Shown piece after piece: positions 45,864 to 52,211 of a DNA stretch of 61,050 nucleotides; position 1 is the stretch's first letter, and each line of letters starts with the position of its first letter. A model generated the notes under the pieces. That model had not been told where the DNA came from. It worked only from the letters and a program-made list of their open reading frames with translations, and ran no database searches. The stretch is from Bacteroidota bacterium (lineage in GTDB: Bacteria; Bacteroidota; Ignavibacteria; Ignavibacteriales; Ignavibacteriaceae). The stretch lies in assembly GCA_021831685.1 (NCBI GenBank), contig JAKBMG010000212.1:1-61050 (forward strand), written 5' to 3'. A program made the translations under genes and the position numbers.

Positions 45864-45894
45864 CCTTTTCTATCTCTCGGGACAGAGTTAAAGG
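45864..45894 (-). promoter_or_regulatory. PyrR-binding hairpin candidate in pyr leader
   Basis: On the minus strand a 31-nt hairpin has a lower stem CCTTT/AAAGG, a 5' bulge, a short upper stem and an apex containing TCCCGAGAGAT. The known PyrR recognition consensus is ARUCCNGNGAGGYU; here TGTCCCGAGAGATA matches most fixed positions. It lies about 40 nt upstream of the terminator at 45792-45827, the right order for an anti-antiterminator. I could not define a clear antiterminator pairing between the two. Confidence 0.7.
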
Positions 45895-46391
45895 TTAATT
45901 TTCATTTCTTTAATAAAATTAAACATAATAAATCTAAAAGTAAAGCTTAATATTACTTGAGGAATCGCAATCTCTAAACTATATTTTTTGATGCCCCAGT
46001 TTGATAAAACTTTTCAAATAGCTTTCCAAAAGTCATTAATTATCCTTCATTTTTATTGAACGCAGCATTTAGTGCTTTACAATGAAAAATCTGTCCAAAG
46101 TTTTACTTAGGTGAAATAGTATCGGCCATTTTGTCACACTATTTTTTCTGCAATTTTTAGATAAGAATTATAGGCCTGGTGGAGGCTTGTCATAGGCTTG
46201 TTAGAAGCCTGGTAGAAATGGGAAAAATATAAGGAAAAAAGACTAAGGTGTGACAAAATTGACAAAAGTGTTAGGTAGAAGAAGGATGAGGGATGAATGG
46301 AATGGTATAATAGTGGGAAATCCCCAAATATTCCATTATTCTACTTGGTTTGACATGTGCGTTATTAGAGGTGGGCTTAATTAAATAAATA
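45895..46391. other. Intergenic region upstream of the pyr leader
   Basis: Apart from the 132-bp repeat element listed separately, nothing is recognisable. The pyr promoter should lie in the first 60 bp (45900-45960); the best -7 candidate, TATGTTTA on the minus strand near 45929, lacks a convincing partner box. A small GGG-aaat-CCC palindrome occurs near 46317. No gene is visible in any frame. Confidence 0.4.
46128..46259. repeat. 132-bp element: 12-bp perfect terminal inverted repeats enclosing four 11-bp tandem repeats
   Basis: ATTTTGTCACAC at 46128-46139 is exactly mirrored by GTGTGACAAAAT at 46248-46259, and the similarity continues inward imperfectly for about 20 more bases (runs of TTTTTTC). 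Between them are four contiguous 11-bp units: AGGCCTGGTGG, AGGCTTGTCAT, AGGCTTGTTAG, AAGCCTGGTAG (46172-46215). No coding frame is present. It could be a miniature inverted-repeat element or a multi-site regulatory region; no target duplication is obvious. Confidence 0.7.
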
Positions 46392-46422
46392 TTAAGGGAT
46401 CTCAAAATTTGAGATCCCTTAA
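46392..46422 (-). terminator. Intrinsic terminator of the OmpA-family gene
   Basis: AAGGGATCTCAAA (46394-46406) and TTTGAGATCCCTT (46408-46420) are perfect inverted repeats, giving a 13-bp stem or an 11-bp stem with a small loop. It lies about 22 bp after the OmpA stop codon. The following T content on the minus strand is only moderate (AATATTTATTT), so termination strength is uncertain. Confidence 0.8.
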
Positions 46423-46443
46423 AAATATTATTTTATTCTAAAA

Positions 46444-47586
46444 TTATTTAATGACCTTAAACTCAATTCTTCTGTTTAGAGCCCTGCCTTCAGCAGTCTT
46501 ATTTGAAACAATCGGATTTTCTTCACCCAATCCGGCAGTAGTCAATCTACTTGCATCAACACCTTTAGCAACCAAGAATTGCTTCACCGCTTCGGCTCTT
46601 TTAAGCGACAACTTTTTATTGTATTTATCGGAACCGATATTGTCGGTATATCCTTGAATTTCAACATTTACACCCGGGTTTTGTAGCAATGTTTCTGCAG
46701 CATTATAAAGAATCGGCATTGATTCGGGTTTGAGTGTAGCTTTATTAAAATCAAAATTAACTCCAATCAGCACCCAATTAGTTGGAGCAGGAGCGTTGCT
46801 TACAACAGCAGGAGTATTCTTCTTAACTATACCTTCGATCCTATTGTAATCAACTTCCGTAGGTTGGGTTTGATATTTTTTAACTATATCTTCTATTTTT
46901 CCATAATCAACAACGCCTACGCCATCATACATATCAGACAAGTGAGATTGAGGTCCTTTACCAAAATAATAAACAGCACCTATGTCAAATGTCATATATG
47001 AATCCAAATTACCGCCTAATAGCCCATTCCCAATTGTTCCATAAACTCCGTCAAATGAGTTTGTGGAAGGTGTATGATAATCAATTTCGGTTTTTATCTT
47101 CCAATCCGGGCTAAGCCCCCACTCAGCTCCAAACAAAAGATTCATTTGATAATCGATATGATTTTTATTTAGATTTGCTATACGTGAGCCTGTAATTGAA
47201 TTCGAGAATCCACCAATTCCTACTCCGAGATAAGGTGAAATATACTCGGCGGGCACAAGATAATAAATCAAATCAAAATTAGCTTCAAGAACATTATTCT
47301 TAATATTATCTCTTGTGTCTTTGAGAAAAATATAATTTCCCTCTAATCTTAAGCCAATATGTTCGGTAAAGTTTCTTTGGAGGGACAGGTATCCTCCAAA
47401 TTGAGTACCCAATTTATCATTAGAGTATGAGTTAAAACTAATATATCTTGGATAAGTAAAGCCAAATCCGAAGTTCCAACTATTTTGAGCTAACCAATCA
47501 TATTTTGAAGTCGTTTGCTGAGCAAATAAATTGCCGGCAAGTAGGATAGAGAAAGAAAACAACATCACAAGAAAATACTTTTTCAT
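46444..47586 (-). CDS. OmpA-family outer-membrane protein
   Basis: A 380-residue protein with a signal peptide (1-22, ending LFAQ), an N-terminal eight-stranded barrel-like domain (about 25-205: NSWNFGFGFTYPRYISFNSY; HIGLRLEGNYIFL; YISPYLGVGIGGF; YMTFDIGAVYYFG) and a C-terminal OmpA peptidoglycan-binding domain (about 270-380: VLIGVNFDFNKATLKPESMP; VEIQGYTDNIGSDKYNKKLS; RAEAVKQFLVAKGVDASRLT; ALNRRIEFKVI). The conserved Asp and Arg that bind diaminopimelate (TDNIGS..., LNRRIEF) are present. It anchors the outer membrane to the cell wall. GGAGGG lies about 8 nt before the ATG. It is a single gene with its own terminator at 46392-46422. Confidence 0.93.
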   Translation of the reverse strand: MKKYFLVMLFSFSILLAGNLFAQQTTSKYDWLAQNSWNFGFGFTYPRYISFNSYSNDKLGTQFGGYLSLQRNFTEHIGLRLEGNYIFLKDTRDNIKNNVLEANFDLIYYLVPAEYISPYLGVGIGGFSNSITGSRIANLNKNHIDYQMNLLFGAEWGLSPDWKIKTEIDYHTPSTNSFDGVYGTIGNGLLGGNLDSYMTFDIGAVYYFGKGPQSHLSDMYDGVGVVDYGKIEDIVKKYQTQPTEVDYNRIEGIVKKNTPAVVSNAPAPTNWVLIGVNFDFNKATLKPESMPILYNAAETLLQNPGVNVEIQGYTDNIGSDKYNKKLSLKRAEAVKQFLVAKGVDASRLTTAGLGEENPIVSNKTAEGRALNRRIEFKVIK

Positions 47587-47782
47587 TTTTAACCCTCCAA
47601 TAATTGTACGAATAAAATGTTACAATATAATAACTTGCAACTTATTAGAATAACTTGTATAAAAATAATCTTTTAGGAGTTAAAATCAAGTGTTAAGGTT
47701 ACTTGGCATTTTATTTAAAACAATCTATCTTTGTTTTTGCAAAAAAATAATTAATTTAAATTAACTATTACTTTCACAAACA

Positions 47783-47839
47783 CGGGGTGTAGCGCAGCCC
47801 GGTTAGCGCGTCCCGATTCAATCGGGAAGGTCCCCGGTT
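47783..47839 (+). pseudogene. 5' part of a split tRNA-Pro-like gene with UCA anticodon
   Basis: The first 28 bases (CGGGGTG TA GCGC ... GCGC G) are identical to those of the intact tRNA-Pro at 47923. The anticodon arm then differs: TCCCG ATTCAAT CGGGA, giving anticodon UCA at positions 34-36. Variable loop, 5' T-stem (CCCGG) and the first two T-loop bases follow, then the homology ends abruptly in AT-rich DNA. The missing 3' part is found at 48281-48298, downstream of the GIY-YIG gene. Confidence 0.8.
47808..47839 (+). repeat. 32-bp direct repeat, left copy (att-like)
   Basis: Identical to 48249-48280. It begins GCGTCCCGATTC and ends GGTCCCCGGTT, spanning the end of the D-stem through the first two T-loop bases of the split tRNA. 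The copies are 441 bp apart and bracket the intact tRNA-Pro and GIY-YIG gene. A single cross-over between them would restore a complete 75-nt tRNA-like gene. Confidence 0.88.
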
Positions 47840-47922
47840 TATGGAATTTTAATTTATCTGAAAATTATAAAGTGTTCAGTTTGTTCTTTTTATTTATCAA
47901 TTTTTATTTCAAAATATGTTTT

Positions 47923-47997
47923 CGGGGTGTAGCGCAGCCCGGTTAGCGCGCTTCGTTCGGGACGAAGAGGTCCCCGGTTCGAATCCGGGCACCCCGA
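47923..47997 (+). tRNA. tRNA-Pro (anticodon CGG)
   Basis: A 75-nt cloverleaf: acceptor CGGGGTG/CACCCCG, D-stem GCGC/GCGC with a 10-nt loop, anticodon stem CTTCG/CGAAG with loop TTCGGGA (anticodon CGG at 34-36), variable AGGTC, T-stem CCCGG/CCGGG with loop TTCGAAT, and discriminator A. CCA is not encoded. C1-G72 and A73 are typical proline identity elements. It reads CCG codons. The ATG of the GIY-YIG gene begins two bases after its last base. Confidence 0.96.
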
Positions 47998-47998
47998 C

Positions 47999-48247
47999 AT
48001 GAGCTTTTGTACTTATATTTTATTTAGCCAAGCAGTGAACAAATATTATATTGGCAGCACCAATAACATTCTGCGAAGGTTAGACGAACATAATTCAAGA
48101 CAATCAGCTTCTACCAAAGCTGGTGTTCCATGGAAGCTAGTCTTCATGAAAGAATTTGTTCTTAAATCAGATGCTATTAAACTTGAATATAAACTCAAGA
48201 AAATGAAAAGCAGAAAATATCTTGAGTGGTTCATTAATAACAGTTAA
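47999..48247 (+). CDS. Small GIY-YIG nuclease-superfamily protein
   Basis: An 82-residue single-domain GIY-YIG protein. The degenerate first motif is YIL (6-8), the second YYIGS (16-20), followed by the conserved Arg in RRLDEHN (26-32), VPWKLVFMKEF (43-53), and the metal-binding Glu63 in IKLEYKLKKMKSRKYLEWFI. All catalytic positions of the family are kept, so it could cut DNA. Proteins like this (UvrC-N-like, YhbQ-like) are very abundant in Bacteroidota, and I recall them next to tRNA genes, which I cannot check here. The ATG starts right after tRNA-Pro and the stop (48245-48247) abuts the partial tRNA copy. There is no ribosome site other than the tRNA 3' end, so translation may be weak or depend on tRNA processing. 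Confidence 0.88.
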   Translation: MSFCTYILFSQAVNKYYIGSTNNILRRLDEHNSRQSASTKAGVPWKLVFMKEFVLKSDAIKLEYKLKKMKSRKYLEWFINNS

Positions 48248-48248
48248 T

Positions 48249-48298
48249 GCGTCCCGATTCAATCGGGAAGGTCCCCGGTTCGAATCCGGGCACCCCGA
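48249..48298 (+). pseudogene. 3' part of the split tRNA-Pro-like gene
   Basis: Starts in the D-stem end (GCG), carries the same TCCCG ATTCAAT CGGGA anticodon arm (UCA) as 47783-47839, and continues through a complete T-arm and acceptor 3' strand CACCCCG with discriminator A. The 5' acceptor and D-arm are absent, so it cannot fold as a tRNA. Its first 32 bases are the right copy of the direct repeat. Joined to the left part it would make a full 75-nt cloverleaf. Confidence 0.82.
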
Positions 48299-48318
48299 CA
48301 AACTTAGACTAAAATATT

Positions 48319-48816
48319 ATGGCTCAAAATCATTCTTTTGATATAGTTTCTGAGATTGACTTGCAAGAAGCTGATAATGCGGTTAACCAAGCGATTAAGG
48401 AAATTCATCAGCGTTATGACTTAAAAGATTCTAACACTGAAATTGAACTTAATAAAAAAGAGAAGCTTATTTCGATTAACACCAAGGATGATTATTCGTT
48501 AAAAGCTAGTATTGATATTCTTCAAACCAGATTTATTAGAAGGGGTATCTCAGTAAAAGCTCTGAAAATTGAGGAGCCGGAGCCAGCAGCAAACGGTAGG
48601 TTAAAATCAGAAATAGCACTACAAAGCGGTATTTCAGGGGACAATTCGAAAATAATTACAAAAATGATTAAAGAATCAAAACTTAAGGTTACCGCGCAAA
48701 TTCAAGATGAAAAAATAAGAGTGCAAGCTACAAAGATAGACGATCTTCAAGCAGTGATAAAATTAATCAAGGATGCTGAATTAAATTTTCCAACTCAATT
48801 TGTCAACTTGAAGTAA
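48319..48816 (+). CDS. yajQ: YajQ-family nucleotide-binding protein
   Basis: A 165-residue UPF0234/YajQ protein. The start MAQNHSFDIVSEIDLQEADN and segments QAIKEIHQRYDLKDSNTEIE, LQTRFIRRGISVKALKI and QAVIKLIKDAELNFPTQFVN are diagnostic, and the length fits the family (about 160). Members bind nucleotides, and some plant-pathogen homologues bind cyclic di-GMP and affect gene expression. The protein is cytoplasmic. It is the only ordinary protein gene on the plus strand, lying 20 bp after the partial tRNA and convergent with ftsZ. No obvious terminator separates it from ftsZ in the 58-bp gap. Confidence 0.95.
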   Translation: MAQNHSFDIVSEIDLQEADNAVNQAIKEIHQRYDLKDSNTEIELNKKEKLISINTKDDYSLKASIDILQTRFIRRGISVKALKIEEPEPAANGRLKSEIALQSGISGDNSKIITKMIKESKLKVTAQIQDEKIRVQATKIDDLQAVIKLIKDAELNFPTQFVNLK

Positions 48817-48874
48817 TCTATTAAAATCTTCCCTTAAGCATTCCTATACAATATATCGACGAACTATCTGAATC

Positions 48875-50170
48875 TTAATCCATAATCATTCTTAAAAAAG
48901 AAGAACTATCTTCATCATCATCTTTATTTTCAGAATTCACTTTATTTGTTTTATCTTTAGCCCAGTTGTACCTTGAGGCGTCAAAGTTAAATCCGCTTTT
49001 GGGCGTTTCTTCATCTTTAGTTTTATCTTTGTCCTTATCATCAACAGAAGATTTTGGGCTTTTGACTCTGAAGAAGGTTGGTACATCCAAGTCATTTTGA
49101 TCTACTTCGGAGTTTTCTAAGAAATTAAAACCGCCCCGGACAGATTCCTGATTTTTATATTTCTCTTGAGAATTCTTATTTGTTTTTGCATTAAAATTTT
49201 GGCGTGCGCTTTCAAACCCGGTAGCAATAACAGTGTAGGACACATAATCATTCATCTCTTCTTTTCTTACGCAGCCGAAAATTACATTTGATTCTTCGCC
49301 GGCTGCTTCAAAAATAACGTTATTTCCTTCGTTAATTTCCTGCATGGTAAGATTGCTTGAGCCAGTAACATTTAATAGGACGCTTTTAGCGCCTTTAATA
49401 TTAACACCTTCTAATAAAGGACTGGAAATTGCTTTTTGTGCAGCTTCAATGGCGCGATTTTCTCCACTCGCAATTCCGCACCCCATTAAAGCTTCTCCGC
49501 TTTGATTCATTACGGCACGAACATCAGCAAAATCAACATTAATTAATCCTTCGATAGTTATTATATCGGCAATACCGCGGGTTGCTTCATACAAAACTTC
49601 GTTTGGTTTATCAAATGCTGCAAATGCATTTATGCTTTTATCAAGAATACTTAATAGCCTTTCATTAGGAATGATTATCAAGCTATCTACATGCTGCTTT
49701 AATTCTTGGATTCCTTGTTCGGCATTTAACATTCTCTTTTTACCTTCCCAGCGGAAAGGTTTAGTAACAATTCCGACAACGAGCGAGCCAATACTTTTAG
49801 CAATTGAGGCGACAACGGGGGCACCCCCGGTTCCGGTACCGCCGCCCATACCGGCAGTAACAAAAACCATATCACTTCCTGAAAGAACTTCGGCAAGTTT
49901 TTCTCTATCTTCTTCAAGAGATTTTTTACCTACGTTGGGATCTGCACCTGCACCAAGTCCGCGAGTAATGTTAGTTCCGACTTGTATTTTGTGCGTTGCG
50001 CTGCTACTGTTTAGAACTTGAGCGTCAGTATTAACAGCAATATATTCAACTCCGACAAGCCCTCTTTTAATCATGCTTTCAATAGCATTGCAACCACCGC
50101 CGCCAACTCCTACAACTTTTAATATTGCGGACATAGACCTGCTTTTATCAAGTGTGGCAAATCGCGTCAT
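48875..50170 (-). CDS. ftsZ: Cell division protein FtsZ
   Basis: A 431-residue tubulin-like GTPase that forms the division ring. The nucleotide signature is intact: VGGGGCNAIESM, NTDAQVL, AGMGGGTGTGGAPVVASIAK, and the synergy-loop NVDFADVRAVMNQSG. The FtsA-binding tail peptide (usually D/E-I-P-x-F-L-R at the very end) appears internally as LDVPTFFRVKS at about 361-371, followed by about 65 further acidic, Lys-rich residues ending SSSFLRMIMD. This may put two partner-binding peptides on one tail. A strong AAGGAGG precedes the ATG at 50170. It is the last gene of the dcw operon, 21 bp after ftsA. Confidence 0.97.
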   Translation of the reverse strand: MTRFATLDKSRSMSAILKVVGVGGGGCNAIESMIKRGLVGVEYIAVNTDAQVLNSSSATHKIQVGTNITRGLGAGADPNVGKKSLEEDREKLAEVLSGSDMVFVTAGMGGGTGTGGAPVVASIAKSIGSLVVGIVTKPFRWEGKKRMLNAEQGIQELKQHVDSLIIIPNERLLSILDKSINAFAAFDKPNEVLYEATRGIADIITIEGLINVDFADVRAVMNQSGEALMGCGIASGENRAIEAAQKAISSPLLEGVNIKGAKSVLLNVTGSSNLTMQEINEGNNVIFEAAGEESNVIFGCVRKEEMNDYVSYTVIATGFESARQNFNAKTNKNSQEKYKNQESVRGGFNFLENSEVDQNDLDVPTFFRVKSPKSSVDDKDKDKTKDEETPKSGFNFDASRYNWAKDKTNKVNSENKDDDEDSSSFLRMIMD

Positions 50171-50191
50171 TGTGACCTCCTTATTTGAAGT

Positions 50192-51442
50192 TTATAATTC
50201 ATCAAAAAATTGTTGTACTCTTTTAAACATTCCTGTAAATTTATTTTTCCCTTGAGCCTTTTTTGGTTTGATCAGGACTTGATATTCGCTTGATTTTCCA
50301 CCAGGGATTCCTCTTATTAAACCTGCGACTGTTGCAAACTCCGGGCTTTCAATTTCATTTGACAATCCGGTGCCTAATTCCTGAGGTACGCCGATGCGTG
50401 TCGGAAGTCCGAATACCTCTTCTGCTAATTCAGTACATCCTTTCAAAAGCGAGCCGCCGCCAGTTAAAACTATTCCGGCTTTGATTTTATTTTTGAACCC
50501 TGCGCTTCTAATTTCATTATCAACCAATGCAAAAAGTTCTCGCATTCTGAGGCTGATTATTTGTGTTAACAGGCTAATAGGAATTTTTGCATTTCCTCTT
50601 GCACCAACACCGCGGATCAAGATATCTTCATCTTTGATAATAGCGTTTTCAGTTGCATAACCGTAATCCTTTTTTAATTTTTCGGCTTCTTCCGTGATTA
50701 CTCCAAGCGACTCGCGGATGTCGTTCGTTACTTGATTTCCGGCAACGCCGATAACTTTTGTATGCTTAATTGCTTTATTGTGAAATATTGCGATGTCCGT
50801 GGTTCCTCCACCGATATCTATTAAAGCAACTCCTAAATCTTTCTCACTTTCTTCAAGAACAGATGAACTTGATGCTATGGGTTGCAGAATGTAATCTTGA
50901 ACTTGAAGTCCGGCACGTTCAACAGATTTTTTTATATTTTGTATTGCCGGTATTGAAGCAAGCACGATATGATTAGTAGCCTCTAGTCTCGAGCCTGACA
51001 TTCCTATTGGATTTTCAATACCGCCTTGATAATCGACCATAAATTCTTCCGGGATAATATGCAATATCTGCCGGTCAGATGGAATTCTAATTGTTCTTAC
51101 ATCGGCTTCAAGTCTTTCAAGGTCAGCTTTTGTAATTTCCTTATCTTCACCGCTAATGGTGACATAATTTCTATGTCGAATGCTGGTAATGTGTTCTCCG
51201 GCGACCCCTACATTAACGATGTTTATTTCTATACCTGCTCTGTTTGAAGCAATAGAAACAGCTTCTCTTATAGCTTCAGCAGTTTTACCTATGTTTGCAA
51301 CAAGACCTTTATGTAAACCTTCTGACGGAGCAACTCCGAATCCTAAAATATTTATACGATTGCTGTCTTCAATCCGTTCGGCAATTACCGCACAAACTTT
51401 AGTCGTTCCTAAATCCAACCCTGCAAGAATATTTTTTTTCAT
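50192..51442 (-). CDS. ftsA: Cell division protein FtsA
   Basis: A 416-residue actin-like protein that tethers FtsZ to the membrane. ATP-fold motifs include NILAGLDLGTTKVCAVIAE, VALIDIGGGTTDIAIF and AGIVLTGGGSLLKGCTELAE. The SHS2 insertion (NVGVAGEHITSIRHRNYVTI) is present. The C-terminal amphipathic helix GMFKRVQQFFDEL is the membrane anchor. The start ATG overlaps the ftsQ stop by four bases (ATGA), indicating translational coupling in the dcw operon. Confidence 0.96.
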   Translation of the reverse strand: MKKNILAGLDLGTTKVCAVIAERIEDSNRINILGFGVAPSEGLHKGLVANIGKTAEAIREAVSIASNRAGIEINIVNVGVAGEHITSIRHRNYVTISGEDKEITKADLERLEADVRTIRIPSDRQILHIIPEEFMVDYQGGIENPIGMSGSRLEATNHIVLASIPAIQNIKKSVERAGLQVQDYILQPIASSSSVLEESEKDLGVALIDIGGGTTDIAIFHNKAIKHTKVIGVAGNQVTNDIRESLGVITEEAEKLKKDYGYATENAIIKDEDILIRGVGARGNAKIPISLLTQIISLRMRELFALVDNEIRSAGFKNKIKAGIVLTGGGSLLKGCTELAEEVFGLPTRIGVPQELGTGLSNEIESPEFATVAGLIRGIPGGKSSEYQVLIKPKKAQGKNKFTGMFKRVQQFFDEL

Positions 51443-52209
51443 TCACTTAGACCTGTTTCTTCAGCTTTACCAAGGAAAATTTCATTTGCAAATCTTAAAT
51501 CAATATAATCACTATTATCAACAAGATTATTTCCGTTAAGCATTCCCTTCATCATTATTTCTAAATAAACCATTTTTTTTGCTTCATCGCCCTTGCCGAA
51601 AATAACCGGAGGTTTAATGCCGGAAAATGACAATATTATTTCGCTTCCGTTTCTAAGATCAATTTCCGAAAGCTTCTTAGATAATTCTATACTTGATAAT
51701 TTGGCCGCTTCAATAATTTTAAAAGCTTCAACAATGTCATCTGCTTCGTGATAAGAAAGTGCTATAAAATTATTTTGGACATTCGCATTGCTGATAACCG
51801 GCAGATCAACAAATTTAGTATCATTCAACATTGGCAAAATTTGAAATTTCTCAGTTATAAAATACGGTTCGCCATTATTGATTATAACTGCCATTATTAT
51901 TTTTTCAGTTACAAAAACTTTTACCAATCCATTGCCGGCATATTCAACATCGACATTGTCAAGGTAAGGATGCTTTTCAAAACGCTCTTTAATAGCCGGT
52001 AGCGTTAAATCATTATAAATAGAAAGATCATTAAGCTTAGCGTATTTCAGATAATCACTTTCTGAAAGAAGTTTATTACCACGTACCTCAATCATTTTGA
52101 CCTCATCTTTATTATTTTTTTTATTAGTAGAAAAGATCAAAAATATTAAACATGAAATTAATACAATGAGAAATAAAGTGCTCAATATTTTACTTTTTTT
52201 TTCTAACAT
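51439..52209 (-). CDS. ftsQ: Cell division protein FtsQ
   Basis: A 256-residue single-pass membrane protein (helix ILSTLFLIVLISCLIFLIFS near the N-terminus) with a POTRA domain (EVRGNKLLSESDYLKYAKLN, TLPAIKERFEKHPYLDNVDV, GLVKVFVTEK) and an FtsQ beta-domain (LPVISNANVQ, DLRNGSEIILSF, YLEIMMKGMLNG, DYIDLRF). It links cytoplasmic and periplasmic division proteins. Position between murC (2-bp gap) and ftsA confirms the identity. It is one of the least conserved divisome genes, hence slightly lower certainty on details. Confidence 0.9.
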   Translation of the reverse strand: MLEKKSKILSTLFLIVLISCLIFLIFSTNKKNNKDEVKMIEVRGNKLLSESDYLKYAKLNDLSIYNDLTLPAIKERFEKHPYLDNVDVEYAGNGLVKVFVTEKIIMAVIINNGEPYFITEKFQILPMLNDTKFVDLPVISNANVQNNFIALSYHEADDIVEAFKIIEAAKLSSIELSKKLSEIDLRNGSEIILSFSGIKPPVIFGKGDEAKKMVYLEIMMKGMLNGNNLVDNSDYIDLRFANEIFLGKAEETGLSE

Positions 52210-52211
52210 TT

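Noticed and set aside
46128-46150. A sigma-54 promoter from TGTCAC and TGCA near the left inverted repeat
   Set aside because: The spacing between the two parts is far longer than the fixed -24/-12 distance.
46172-46215. The four 11-bp repeats as a CRISPR array
   Set aside because: Units are contiguous with no spacers, too short for CRISPR repeats, and no cas genes are present.
47783-48298. A selenocysteine tRNA, because of the UCA anticodon
   Set aside because: Acceptor and variable arms are of normal length and the body is proline-type; tRNA-Sec has an extended acceptor and a long variable arm. The gene is also split.
49632-50021. A 129-codon plus-strand open frame inside ftsZ
   Set aside because: It lies wholly antisense to FtsZ and its low-complexity proline/serine content mirrors the glycine-rich GTPase motifs.
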